NCBI GenBank assembly: GCA_034178815.1 | Contig: JAXFQS010000077.1 | Coordinates: 1 to 45,231 of the forward strand | Origin: JAXFQS01 sp034178815 | Lineage (GTDB): Bacteria; Verrucomicrobiota; Kiritimatiellia; RFP12; DVOR01 | DNA: 45,231 bases | Reading direction: 5' to 3' | In this document: positions 7,891 through 16,536 of the stretch, in pieces | Numbering within the stretch: the stretch's first letter is position 1 | Layout of the letters: the number at the start of each line of letters is the position of its first letter | The notes under the pieces: model-generated | The model's input: the letters and a program-made list of their open reading frames with translations, nothing else | Databases searched by the model: none | What the model was told of the DNA's origin: nothing | Translations under genes and position numbers: made by a program

Positions 7891-9281
7891 ACTCCCTATC
7901 GCTCGACTCTCTTTGTGCGTGGTATTGCGACCATCTCGACGAACTGACGCACGCCTATCACGAACTGCTCCGATTCCCGACCATTGGCGCCGACCCGAAG
8001 CGGCTGGGGGATTGCGCCTCTTGCGCCGCCTGGTTGAAGCGCTACCTCCGAAAGATGGGGTTCGAGGTGGAACTGGTGCAGTCTGAACTTTCGGCTCCAC
8101 CTGTACTCTATGCCATCCGGAAGGGATCTGCTCCTCAGACGGTTCTGCTCTATGGGCACTACGATGTGCAACCGCCGGATCCCGAATCGGAATGGGAGAC
8201 GCCGCCCTTCGAACCAACGCGCAAATCAAACGGCCGCACCTATTGCCGCGGGGCGCAGGACGACAAAGGGCAGTTCTTCGCGGCTTTGTCCGGATTCCAG
8301 GCGGCGATTGACTCGGGACAGTCTGTCCCGACGCTTAAAGTGGTGCTGGAAGGTCAGGAGGAGAGCGGCAGTGGAGCGCTTACCGCCTTGCTCTCTTCGC
8401 CGGAGTTTTCGCGCGACCGGCTTGCCGCGGATGTGCTGCTGGTCTGCGATACGGGGGAGCACGCTTCGGGGCGCCCTGCAATTGTCGCCGGTCTGCGCGG
8501 AGTGGTGCATTGGACGGTCTCCCTTGAGGGGCCTTCCTACGATCTCCACTCGGGACTGCATGGCGGGCTGGCTCCGAATCCGGCGCAGGGGATGGCGCAA
8601 CTTCTATCTTCACTCTACGAGCCATCCGGTCGCGTGGCGGTCGCTGGGTTCTACGACACCGTGAAGGCTCCGACGGAACGGGAACTGGCCTTGGCCGAGG
8701 AAGTTCCGTTCGATGCGGAGGCCTACCGCCAGACTTGCGGCTGTCCCCCCGTCGGGGGGGAGGCGAATTGCTCGCCGGTCATGCGCAACTCGTTTCTGCC
8801 GACGCTGGAGGTCAACGGGGTGCATTCGGGCTACGGCGGGCCGGGCTCTAAGACGGTCATTCCGTCGAAGGCCATCGCGAAACTCAGCATGCGCCTAGTG
8901 CCCAACCAGTCGCCCCAAGAGGTGCTAAACCTCGTGCTCAAACACTTGCAATCTCATGTCCCAAGAGGTTGCAAGGTGTCGTTCTCGGAGATTACAGGTC
9001 TTGAACCCGGTTTCCGCCTACCAATTGGAACGCCTGTCGACACCATCGCCCGCGAAGTCCTCACACGCATCGACCCGCGCGGGCCCGTCTACAAGTGGGA
9101 AGGGGCCTCCATCCCCGTCGTGGCGCGATTGAGGGCGGTCTCTGGCGCGGCTCCGTTGCTGGTGGGCTGGGGGCGGGAGGAGGACAAGATTCACTGTCCC
9201 AACGAATCGTTCGGCGACGACCAATTTCTCAAAGCCCTTCAGTGGGCCGCGCTCATCATCACCGAACTTGCCAAGGAGTAG
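7887..9281 (+). CDS. M20-family metallopeptidase (dipeptidase-like)
   Basis: A 464-residue M20 zinc peptidase, probably a cytoplasmic di- or aminoacyl-peptidase. Metal and catalytic motifs are in family order: LLYGHYDVQPPD (zinc His and catalytic Asp), RGAQDDKGQ (bridging Asp), LEGQEESGSG (catalytic Glu and zinc Glu), and a CDTGE zinc Asp region. A dimerisation-domain segment DLHSGLHGG also fits. The start chosen is the ATG at 7887, which overlaps the HAD stop; an upstream in-frame start at 7851 would run back inside that gene. It is the last gene of the moxR run. A 34-base stretch at 8945-8978 inside the gene looks like the intergenic repeats of this genome. Confidence 0.9.
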   Translation: MNSLSLDSLCAWYCDHLDELTHAYHELLRFPTIGADPKRLGDCASCAAWLKRYLRKMGFEVELVQSELSAPPVLYAIRKGSAPQTVLLYGHYDVQPPDPESEWETPPFEPTRKSNGRTYCRGAQDDKGQFFAALSGFQAAIDSGQSVPTLKVVLEGQEESGSGALTALLSSPEFSRDRLAADVLLVCDTGEHASGRPAIVAGLRGVVHWTVSLEGPSYDLHSGLHGGLAPNPAQGMAQLLSSLYEPSGRVAVAGFYDTVKAPTERELALAEEVPFDAEAYRQTCGCPPVGGEANCSPVMRNSFLPTLEVNGVHSGYGGPGSKTVIPSKAIAKLSMRLVPNQSPQEVLNLVLKHLQSHVPRGCKVSFSEITGLEPGFRLPIGTPVDTIAREVLTRIDPRGPVYKWEGASIPVVARLRAVSGAAPLLVGWGREEDKIHCPNESFGDDQFLKALQWAALIITELAKE

Positions 9282-9310
9282 CCTTTCGGCCAGATTCCCC
9301 GCCTTTCGGC
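9281..9310 (+). repeat. Short direct repeat GCCTTTCGGC x2
   Basis: The 10-mer GCCTTTCGGC occurs at 9281-9290 and again at 9301-9310, in the 54-base gap after the M20 stop and before the secreted hydrolase start. Each copy has a GCC/GGC mini-stem. The role is unknown, and it may be chance in GC-rich DNA. Confidence 0.35.
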
Positions 9311-9335
9311 ACCCGAAAAACAAGGAGCTTACCCC

Positions 9336-12059
9336 GTGAAAATCCACTTCCCGGCAGCCCTGCTGCCGCTCTTCGCGGCAGGTTCGCTTGCAGCCTCCAC
9401 ACTGACCGTCTATCCCTCCGGCCGCGCGGAACTCTCAGCCCCCAATGAAAAAGGAAAGACCATCGTCTTCCAGCCGATGGCCAACTGGCACAATATGGCG
9501 GCGCACGGCGAACTGCCGGCACGCGACGATGCCCCCTTCCCCGTGCAGATTTGGTGCAACCGCAACCAAACGCTCAAGGGTTCCTTCGCTGCGAAACAAG
9601 ATGGCCAGAAAGCAACGCTCTGCTACCAACTCAAGGCCGAATCCGACTTCAAGGTCGGCACCGCATTCCTCAATGTCTGGCTCCCTTCCGACGAATTCGC
9701 CGGAGCGAAATACTGGATCAACACCTGGGAGAAAGAACTGCCCCTAGAGAAGAAAGCGTGGTTCGTTTTCCAGGAAAAGACCGCCAAGTTGACCTTCGTC
9801 TCGACGGATGGATTACGCAAAATCACCCTCTCCTTCCCCAAGAAGATGCACTTCCACATTCAGGACGAGCGTCCCGGGAATAACCCCAACTTCTCCGTGC
9901 GCATTGGAGCCCCCTGGGGCCGCGGATTCAAGAAGGGCGAGGCCTTCGATATCACCGTGACCATCGAGGAGGAATGTGATCCCGTGCGCGTCGCCGTCCA
10001 GCGCCCGCTGAAAATCGAAGCTGGTAAAGAGTGGATGGCCTTCGTGCCGAAACTCGACATTGAGCCAGGCTCTGCGCTCGACTTCACGCAAATGCCCTGG
10101 CACCACGAACCAGCAGGTAAATACGGCTATGTCGTGGCGAAAGGCGACCAGTACGAGTTCGAGACAAAGCCCGGACGCCCCGTGCGCTTCTACGGCGCTA
10201 ATCTCTGCTACAGTGCTAACTTTGTGGACAAGGATGCCGCCGAAAAGACCGCGCGACGCCTCGCCGCAACCGGCTACAACGCCGTGCGAATCCACCACCA
10301 CGACCAGCACGGGTGGGGCTACTTCGGTATGGTCAAGGGTATGAAGGACGGTACCACCCTCAATGCCACCGAACTCGCCAAATTCGACCTGCTCATCGCC
10401 GCCCTCGTCAAGAACGGCCTCTACATCACCACAGACCTCTTCGTCTCCCGCGAAACCGTGCCCTGGCGAGAGATTGGTGTCGACCGGAAAGGCGTCATCC
10501 ATATGGACGATTTCAAAATCTGGTGCGTCGTCCACGAAGGCGCGTGGGAAAACCTCAAAAAGTTCACTCGCGCACTCTACACCCATGTCAACCCCCATAC
10601 CGGACGTTGCCTCGCGAAAGAGCCCGCCCTCGCCTTCATATCAATCATCAACGAGGGAAACTTCAACAACTACTCCGGCCGCGTGCGCAACTGCCCCGCC
10701 TGGCAGCAGGGGTGGAAGAGATGGCTGGCCCAAAAGCGCAAGAGTGATTCCGCATACAACTCCATCAAGGACGAAATCCCCCCTCGATTCGATGCCGATA
10801 CGCCCGACGCCATCGCATTCCGCATCTATATGAAAGAGGTCGATGACGCCTTTGTCCGCAAGGCCAAGCGCTTCCTAAGGGAGGAACTCGGGTGCAAGGC
10901 CCTCGTGACCAACTCCAACGGCTGGAGCCAAAGTTTCGCCGAGCACCAGGAGACCCGCGAACTGGTCTACGACTATGTCGATGAGCACTTCTATGTCGAT
11001 CATCCCTCGAACATCGGCGGCTATCCCTCGAACATCGGCAACAACAACCTATTCCGCGAACGCAACCGCGGCGTGACCGAACGCATCTTCTCCCGCGTCA
11101 TGGATAAACCCTTCGCCATTACCGAGTTCAACTACACCGCGCCAGGCAGAAACCGTTGCGCAGGAGGCTTGCTCTTGGGGACATTGGCGGCGTTCCAGAA
11201 CTGGAACGGTATGTGGCGTTTCGCTTGGACCCATGAAGGATCTGCAATGGGGGTCGACGAATCCCCCGTTATGAAGAACTTCAATGTGGTCACCGACCCG
11301 ATAAACCAGATGGCGGAGCGGGCTCTCTCAGCACTATTCCTCCGCGGCGATATGCCCAAGGCCACACGCACGCTAGAGATTCTTGTGCCTCAAGCCACAC
11401 TCGACGACCTCAAACCTCGCCCCGTTTACCCGCCAAACTGGGCAAATCTCGGCTGGCGGGCGAAGATTGGCACCGTCCTTCGCCATAATCCTAAGGCCGA
11501 CTTCTCGGTTCGCTTCGAAGAGGCCTACGCAAAAGGCTCAACTCCCCCTGCCGATATGAAATCCCTTCCACTTGGGGATGGCCGCGTGACCATCAATCCT
11601 GAAAATGGAAGTTTTGCGGTCGCAACGCCGCGAACCTGCGGAATCTTTAGCGAAGGACAAACGCCGCTCAAGGCCGATGCTCTTTTGGCAATGACTGCAA
11701 CACGCGCCGCTTTGTGGGCGACCTCGCTCGACGGACAACCGTTGCGAACATCCTCCCGCATCCTTCTGATGCACCTGACTGATGTCCAGAACAGCGGCAC
11801 AATCTATCAAGATCCCATTACACGGAGAATGATTCTCTCTGGCGGCAAGTTGCCTCATCTCGTCCTCCGTGGAGAGGCAAAAGTGCGTCTCGCGGTCTCC
11901 AACGCCAAAGCCTTTGATGTATGGGCATTAGACTTCACCGGGCGCCGCTTGGGCAAACTCCATGTCAAGATATCCCCTAATGGTGAGCTTGATCTGAATC
12001 TCAAGACCGAACAGACTAGCGGTCAGGTCACATTTGCCTACGAACTGGTCAGAAAGTAG
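9336..12059 (+). CDS. Secreted glycoside hydrolase, GH5-like (clan GH-A)
   Basis: A 907-residue exported protein, probably a polysaccharide-degrading retaining glycosidase. The signal peptide is about residues 1-20. An N-terminal beta-rich region of unknown family (about 21-270) precedes a TIM-barrel domain starting near RFYGANL (284). The candidate acid/base is Glu440 in SIINEGN and the candidate nucleophile Glu597 in FAITEFNY. The usual barrel features YNAVRIHHHD and LYITTDLF lie between. A beta-rich C-terminal region closes the protein. The start is a GTG at 9336 with AAGGAG eight bases upstream. An internal tandem repeat (YPSNIG type) occurs near residues 557-568. The exact GH family and substrate cannot be read with confidence. 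Confidence 0.75.
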   Translation: MKIHFPAALLPLFAAGSLAASTLTVYPSGRAELSAPNEKGKTIVFQPMANWHNMAAHGELPARDDAPFPVQIWCNRNQTLKGSFAAKQDGQKATLCYQLKAESDFKVGTAFLNVWLPSDEFAGAKYWINTWEKELPLEKKAWFVFQEKTAKLTFVSTDGLRKITLSFPKKMHFHIQDERPGNNPNFSVRIGAPWGRGFKKGEAFDITVTIEEECDPVRVAVQRPLKIEAGKEWMAFVPKLDIEPGSALDFTQMPWHHEPAGKYGYVVAKGDQYEFETKPGRPVRFYGANLCYSANFVDKDAAEKTARRLAATGYNAVRIHHHDQHGWGYFGMVKGMKDGTTLNATELAKFDLLIAALVKNGLYITTDLFVSRETVPWREIGVDRKGVIHMDDFKIWCVVHEGAWENLKKFTRALYTHVNPHTGRCLAKEPALAFISIINEGNFNNYSGRVRNCPAWQQGWKRWLAQKRKSDSAYNSIKDEIPPRFDADTPDAIAFRIYMKEVDDAFVRKAKRFLREELGCKALVTNSNGWSQSFAEHQETRELVYDYVDEHFYVDHPSNIGGYPSNIGNNNLFRERNRGVTERIFSRVMDKPFAITEFNYTAPGRNRCAGGLLLGTLAAFQNWNGMWRFAWTHEGSAMGVDESPVMKNFNVVTDPINQMAERALSALFLRGDMPKATRTLEILVPQATLDDLKPRPVYPPNWANLGWRAKIGTVLRHNPKADFSVRFEEAYAKGSTPPADMKSLPLGDGRVTINPENGSFAVATPRTCGIFSEGQTPLKADALLAMTATRAALWATSLDGQPLRTSSRILLMHLTDVQNSGTIYQDPITRRMILSGGKLPHLVLRGEAKVRLAVSNAKAFDVWALDFTGRRLGKLHVKISPNGELDLNLKTEQTSGQVTFAYELVRK

Positions 12060-12062
12060 CCG

Positions 12063-14249
12063 ATGCCTGCGCGTTTTACCCCCTTTTCGCTTCCCTCCGA
12101 TCATACTTCCGACGGCGTCGCACGGCGAGTTCACTTCATCGGTGTTTGCGGAGTGGGTATGGCTGGGGTGGCCGCGCTGCTTGCCCGCAAAGGCTGGATT
12201 GTGTCAGGGGAGGACGCACGCCCAAATGAACTGGTTCCTTGGTTGCAGGCCCATAGTATCCAACTGCTTGACGCTCCGCCTCAACATGTTGACCTTTGCG
12301 TCCGTACAACAGCCGTCTGTCTCCATCACCCCCATGTGCTAGAGTTGCGCGCGCGGGGCGTGCCCGTTGTGCAACGCGGAGAAGTTCTGGCTGCCCTTGT
12401 TGGAAACTCTCGCGCACTGGCAATCTGTGGAACCCACGGGAAGACGACAACCAGTTGTTTCGCAACTAGGCTTCTACAAGAAGTCGGACGAACGGTCTGC
12501 TGGTGCATTGGCGGGCAGACGAAATCCCTTGGAGGCGTTGCTGGAGGGGACTCCGGCGGACAACTTGTCGTCGAGGCGGACGAATCCGACGGGACGCTCT
12601 CGCGCTACCATCCTGAGGTGTTGGTCGCCACCAATTTAGACCTCGATCATCTAGAACACTTTTCGGATGAAAGCGACCTCTGCGACTGTTTCGCTACCGT
12701 AGCCGGACAAACGCGTAGCGCTGTCGCATACTGTTCGGATGCTCCGCGTCTGTGCCGGACATTCCGGTCGCTGAATCTGCCCCAAAGCCTGACATTCGGC
12801 TTCGGGATGGCCGATTTGCAAGCCGAAGATATTCAATGCGGAATGGAGCAGTCGCATTTCAAACTCCGCTACCGTGGCAAACTTCTCGGTGAAGCGCATA
12901 TCGGTGTGCCGGGACGGCACAATGTCCTCAATGCCCTTGGCGCATTGGCAGGCGTGCACCTGTTGACTGGCATCTCTTTCATTGACCTATTGCCGTATCT
13001 GGCGAAAGCTACTTCCGAACTACCCCAACGCCGCTACGAAGTCGCGCTTGCCCGTGATGGTCTCCAAGTGGTCGCGGACTATGCACACCACCCCGCAGAA
13101 ATTGCCGCTGCCTTGGCAATGGCTCGTCTGAAACATTCGGGGCGGCTACGCATTCTCTTCCAACCGCATCGGTTCACGCGAACGCTTGCCCTTCGTCAAG
13201 AGTTTCCCCCGGCATTCAAACTTGCCGATGAAGTTGTTCTGCTACCTGTCTACGCCGCCAGTGAGCCCCCCCTTCCCGGCGGCGAGAGCCACGACCTCTA
13301 TGCCGAGTTCCGTCGCCAAACGGCCCAACGGATTCTCTTGGCGACAACCCTTTCCGAGGCTACCTCCTATTTTCGACGAACCCTTGCGGCGGGGGACTTG
13401 TTGCTCATTGTCGGTGCGGGCGATGTCATCCATGTCGCCGAAAGGCTACGAACCCTGAATCTGCCGCAACCGACCAAAGGGGCATCCCTGGCGCCATGGT
13501 CTGGCTATGGCACAGGGGGCGAGGCGGAGGAACTGCTTGTCGGAGGCCCTCCCGCTGCGGGCGCACGCTTGGTAGGATGCGGAAGCAACACCTGGTTCAG
13601 CGACCTTGGGTATGACGGCACGGTTCAAGTCCTTCGCTCCACGATTATTCCCGAGGGCAATCCGCCTGAGACCGATTACCCCGGCGAGTTGATTGGTTCG
13701 GTACTGCTCGAACATCTTGCTGCCAACGGGTGGAGCGGGCTCGAGTTTATGACTGGCATCCCCGGGACGCTCGGCGGGTGGCTCAAATCCAACGCGGGAG
13801 CGCACGGGCACGCTATTGGGGAAGCCGTCGCCCGGGTGGACATCGACGGCACACCATTCTGCCCGCGATTTACCTACCGATGTTCCAACCTACAGGGGCG
13901 CGTCACGGCTGTCCGGTTCATCCTGCGCCGCGATGAACCGTTGGCCATTCGTGCCCGCCAAGACGAGTACCGTTCACGGCGAATCGACCTGCACGGTTTG
14001 CGCACTTGCGGCTCGCTTTTCAAGAATCCTCCGGGCGATTCGGCTGGACGACTCATTGAGCAATGCGGGCTCAAGGGATTTCGCATCGGGGGAGCGCAAA
14101 TTGCCCCGTTCCACGCCAACATTCTCGCCGCTGGGACTGGTTGCACTTCCAGCGATTTACTCGCTGTTATGCTGACTGTTCAGGGCAAGGTTCTTCAACA
14201 AACGGGGGTTCGGCTACTCCCTGAGGTTTCCGGGTTTCCCACCGACTAG
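12063..14249 (+). CDS. murC/murB: MurC-MurB fusion (bifunctional peptidoglycan precursor enzyme)
   Basis: A 728-residue fusion of two cytoplasmic steps of peptidoglycan synthesis: UDP-MurNAc formation (MurB, FAD-dependent reductase) and L-alanine addition (MurC). The MurC part covers about residues 22-465, with nucleotide fold FIGVCGVGMAG, ATP loop GTHGKTTT (123-130), VEADESDGT (170-178) and DYAHHPAEI (339-347). The MurB part runs from about 473 to the end, with VGCGSNTW (504-511), TGIPGTLGG and NAGAHG (564-582) and CGSLFKNP (649-656), where Ser651 matches the proton donor. Chemically MurB acts before MurC, but MurC comes first in the chain. The ATG is three bases after the upstream stop; no other mur genes flank it. 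Confidence 0.92.
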   Translation: MPARFTPFSLPSDHTSDGVARRVHFIGVCGVGMAGVAALLARKGWIVSGEDARPNELVPWLQAHSIQLLDAPPQHVDLCVRTTAVCLHHPHVLELRARGVPVVQRGEVLAALVGNSRALAICGTHGKTTTSCFATRLLQEVGRTVCWCIGGQTKSLGGVAGGDSGGQLVVEADESDGTLSRYHPEVLVATNLDLDHLEHFSDESDLCDCFATVAGQTRSAVAYCSDAPRLCRTFRSLNLPQSLTFGFGMADLQAEDIQCGMEQSHFKLRYRGKLLGEAHIGVPGRHNVLNALGALAGVHLLTGISFIDLLPYLAKATSELPQRRYEVALARDGLQVVADYAHHPAEIAAALAMARLKHSGRLRILFQPHRFTRTLALRQEFPPAFKLADEVVLLPVYAASEPPLPGGESHDLYAEFRRQTAQRILLATTLSEATSYFRRTLAAGDLLLIVGAGDVIHVAERLRTLNLPQPTKGASLAPWSGYGTGGEAEELLVGGPPAAGARLVGCGSNTWFSDLGYDGTVQVLRSTIIPEGNPPETDYPGELIGSVLLEHLAANGWSGLEFMTGIPGTLGGWLKSNAGAHGHAIGEAVARVDIDGTPFCPRFTYRCSNLQGRVTAVRFILRRDEPLAIRARQDEYRSRRIDLHGLRTCGSLFKNPPGDSAGRLIEQCGLKGFRIGGAQIAPFHANILAAGTGCTSSDLLAVMLTVQGKVLQQTGVRLLPEVSGFPTD

Positions 14250-14261
14250 CAGCAAGGAAGC

Positions 14262-14280
14262 GGTTGCGCGTGCGCCAACC
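14262..14280. repeat. GGTT...AACC hairpin in convergent gap
   Basis: GGTTGCGC, a two-base loop, then GCGCCAACC form a stem with one bulged base, 12 bases after the murC-murB stop. The arms match the AGGTTGCAACCT-type palindromes seen elsewhere. There is no T-run after it, so a terminator role is only possible. The rest of the 266-base convergent gap shows no gene. Confidence 0.4.
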
Positions 14281-14500
14281 ATCCCAGTCAGCCCGAACGC
14301 GCCCCCCAATGGATTTGTCGAGCACACAATCGGGCAATGCGCAGGTGCCAAAATAACAAAATAAGCCTGGTGTGGTCAAGCCTAAATTAGAACCGACTGT
14401 GGCAGAACTAGCGCAGGAGCAGGCAAGTCGATAGTCCCCATTTCACGCGGAACACCGCCTTTGAAGGGGGGGCCAGCCTGCCCGAGGTTTTCGCTCTATC

Positions 14501-14531
14501 GAGGGCTGCGCGGGGTTAATCCGCAGCCCTC
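14501..14531. terminator. Stem-loop across the potD-like gene end
   Basis: GAGGGCTGCG (14501-14510) pairs perfectly with CGCAGCCCTC (14522-14531) around an 11-base loop that holds the minus-strand stop codon. The ten-base GC-rich stem is strong, but no T-run follows on either strand. It could slow or end transcription, or protect the 3' end, for the minus-strand gene. Confidence 0.4.
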
Positions 14532-15556
14532 ACCTCGTCCCACGCCTGGGCATAAAGGCGAAGTGCAGGGCCTACATCCTTAAGCCAATGTCCGCGCGTG
14601 ATCGTGGTCTTGTCGGGGAAGACAATAGGGTTTCGGCGAACCTGCTCAGGCAGGAGCGGGTAGGCAGTCTTAACGGGGCAAAGACAGCCCATCCGCGCCA
14701 TATTGCGCACCGCGTTTTCGGGACGGTACATATAGTCGATGAAGGCATGGGCAAGGGCAACCTGCTGGGCATTTCCGGGTATGGCGAAGTCGTCGGTAGT
14801 GAGAATCCACCCGTCTTCCGGGAAGATGAAAACGACTTCCGGATTATCCTCCTGCATCTGCACGGCATCAGTTCCATAGGCGGCGCAGAGTTTGAACTCG
14901 CCAGAGCAGAGACCGCCCTTGTACTCCTCGTTATCATAGCGGAGTATGTGCTTTTGCCACTCCACGAGGCGGGCTTGGGCACGGGCGATATCGACGGGGT
15001 TGGTGGTGTTGACATCGAGCCCGAGGGAGAGCAGGGCCGCCCCGAAAGTGTTGCGCACATCGTTGAAAAGTGTGGTGCGATTGGCGAACTGGGGATTGGT
15101 CAGCAGCCCATGCCAAGTCCGATTGGTCACGGTCTTCGCGTAAGGGCGCAAGGTGGCCAATCCAAAGGAACTGACGGCGTAGGGGACATGGTAGGCGGCG
15201 TCGGGGTCCTGGGGAGCGAGGTAGGTCTCGTCGCGTCCGGAAAGGACATGGGGCAGGAGATTGGTATCAAGGGGACGGATGAGTTTCCGGGCGGTCAAGA
15301 CGGGAATGAAAAAGGAACTCGGCAAGAGAATGTCGTACTGGCAACCGCCAGCCTGGAGTTTGGCGTACATCGACTCGTTCGTGTCGAATGTATCTGTCTG
15401 CACACGGCAACCGTACTCGCGCTCGAATCCGGCGATTACCTCCGGGGAGATGTACTCCGACCAGACAAAGATGTTCAGCGTCGGGCGCTCATCGCGCGAA
15501 CACCCTGCTGCCATCATCGCCGCAACCGCCAACGCCATCTGAGCCCAACGCTTCAT
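14516..15556 (-). CDS. Polyamine-type ABC transporter substrate-binding lipoprotein
   Basis: A 346-residue periplasmic binding lipoprotein of the PotD/PotF class. The signal peptide ends at MAAGC (lipidation Cys19). The mature protein begins NIFVWSEYISPEVIAGFE, a typical PotD opening, and contains YDILLPSSFF and a late EDGWILTTDDFAIP segment. The ATG at 15556 was chosen because it gives this signal peptide and has GGGAAG a few bases upstream; a frame 38 codons longer runs into the preceding gene. It starts 16 bases after the Nif3-like stop. No permease or ATPase gene (potABC) is in the window, so it is an orphan here. Spermidine or putrescine is the family ligand, but I infer it only from overall similarity. 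Confidence 0.83.
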   Translation of the reverse strand: MKRWAQMALAVAAMMAAGCSRDERPTLNIFVWSEYISPEVIAGFEREYGCRVQTDTFDTNESMYAKLQAGGCQYDILLPSSFFIPVLTARKLIRPLDTNLLPHVLSGRDETYLAPQDPDAAYHVPYAVSSFGLATLRPYAKTVTNRTWHGLLTNPQFANRTTLFNDVRNTFGAALLSLGLDVNTTNPVDIARAQARLVEWQKHILRYDNEEYKGGLCSGEFKLCAAYGTDAVQMQEDNPEVVFIFPEDGWILTTDDFAIPGNAQQVALAHAFIDYMYRPENAVRNMARMGCLCPVKTAYPLLPEQVRRNPIVFPDKTTITRGHWLKDVGPALRLYAQAWDEVRAAD

Positions 15557-15572
15557 ACTATTCTTCCCTTGT

Positions 15573-16331
15573 TCAGACTGGCACGCCGAAGTCGACAAAC
15601 TCCACGGGGAGGTGGAACTTCTTCCCCAATGCATCGCCGAGGGCTTGGATTCCAAAACACTCCGTCGCATAGTGCCCGCCGAAGATTACATTTATCTTGT
15701 GATGCTCCGCTAGGTTCCAGCCAATCAGCGACTGCTCGCCCGTCAAAAAGGTATCGATTCCTGCCGCGACCGCCTGTTCGACGCCGTCGCCCGCGCCGCC
15801 GCTGACAATGCCAATCCGACGCACCCGGTCGGATCCGAACTGCGCCACGGCCAACTCGTTCCCGAGCAACTTCTCAACGCGGTCGCAGAAGGCGGAAAAG
15901 TCCTCGTCCAGCGCGCCCCGAACTCCGATTGTCTGCCCATGGTACGCGAACCAGCGGCGAACGCCCTGCACACCAAGCCGCCGAGCCAGTTCCGCATTGT
16001 TGCCATACTTCAAACTCGCATCAAGCGGCAGATGGTAGCCGAAAACCGCAATGCCGTGGGCCATCGCCGCGTGCACCAAATCGTAATTTCGCCCGACGAG
16101 GCGCGCGAGGGAGTCTCCCCAACTCAAGCCGTGGTGAGCCAAGATGCAATCGGCCCCGCGGGCCGCGGCCATCTCCAACAGCGGCAGCGAAGCGTCCACG
16201 CCCACCATCACCCGGGAAACCCACCCGCCGTTGGCAACCTGAAGACCATTGTGGGAGACATCGCAGAAACCGTCCGTCCCCAACTCCTTCGCGAGCCACG
16301 CATCCACGCGCTCAAGCGCAACCTTCGCCAT
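15573..16331 (-). CDS. Nif3-like dinuclear metal-centre protein
   Basis: A 252-residue member of the Nif3/YbgI/GTP-cyclohydrolase-1-type-2 family, which forms hexameric rings with a two-metal site. Metal-ligand motifs are present in order: ILAHHGLSW, YHLPLDAS, and the late FLTGE with FGGHYATE. The cellular reaction of this family is not firmly known. The gene starts at an ATG with GAGGT five bases upstream, behind a strong minus-strand promoter. It is followed after 16 bases by the binding lipoprotein gene. Confidence 0.88.
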   Translation of the reverse strand: MAKVALERVDAWLAKELGTDGFCDVSHNGLQVANGGWVSRVMVGVDASLPLLEMAAARGADCILAHHGLSWGDSLARLVGRNYDLVHAAMAHGIAVFGYHLPLDASLKYGNNAELARRLGVQGVRRWFAYHGQTIGVRGALDEDFSAFCDRVEKLLGNELAVAQFGSDRVRRIGIVSGGAGDGVEQAVAAGIDTFLTGEQSLIGWNLAEHHKINVIFGGHYATECFGIQALGDALGKKFHLPVEFVDFGVPV

Positions 16332-16368
16332 AAGACCTCATAGCAGAGCCGTATGCAAAACGGCGCGA

Positions 16369-16397
16369 ATTCTCGCACACTCCGCAGACGATGTCAA
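16369..16397 (-). promoter_or_regulatory. Sigma-70-type promoter for nif3-like operon
   Basis: On the minus strand, TTGACA (16397-16392) is followed after 17 bases by GAGAAT (16374-16369). The -35 box is a perfect consensus. The start point would be near 16362, about 30 bases before the nif3-like ATG. Confidence 0.7.
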
Positions 16398-16482
16398 ACC
16401 AAAACACCTCCGGCACAAAACCTTTCTATCAATCGCCCCTATTCCTTAATATAGGACAATCCCAATCGTGCCTAGGAGGATG

Positions 16483-16515
16483 AAAAAGAGGTGGACGGCA
16501 ACCGCCCTCCACCTC
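16483..16515 (-). terminator. Intrinsic terminator for gltX-DUF1846 operon
   Basis: GAGGTGGA (16488-16495) and TCCACCTC (16508-16515) form a perfect eight-base stem, with further CGG/CCG pairing inside. Read on the minus strand the stem is followed at once by TTTTT (16487-16483). It lies about 20 bases after the DUF1846 stop, exactly where a factor-independent terminator is expected. Confidence 0.85.
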
Positions 16516-16536
16516 TGCAACCAATCGCGGCGCACC

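Noticed and set aside
14588..15805. 405-codon plus-strand frame opposite the binding lipoprotein and Nif3-like genes
   Set aside because: Antisense shadow; the minus-strand proteins show clear family motifs.
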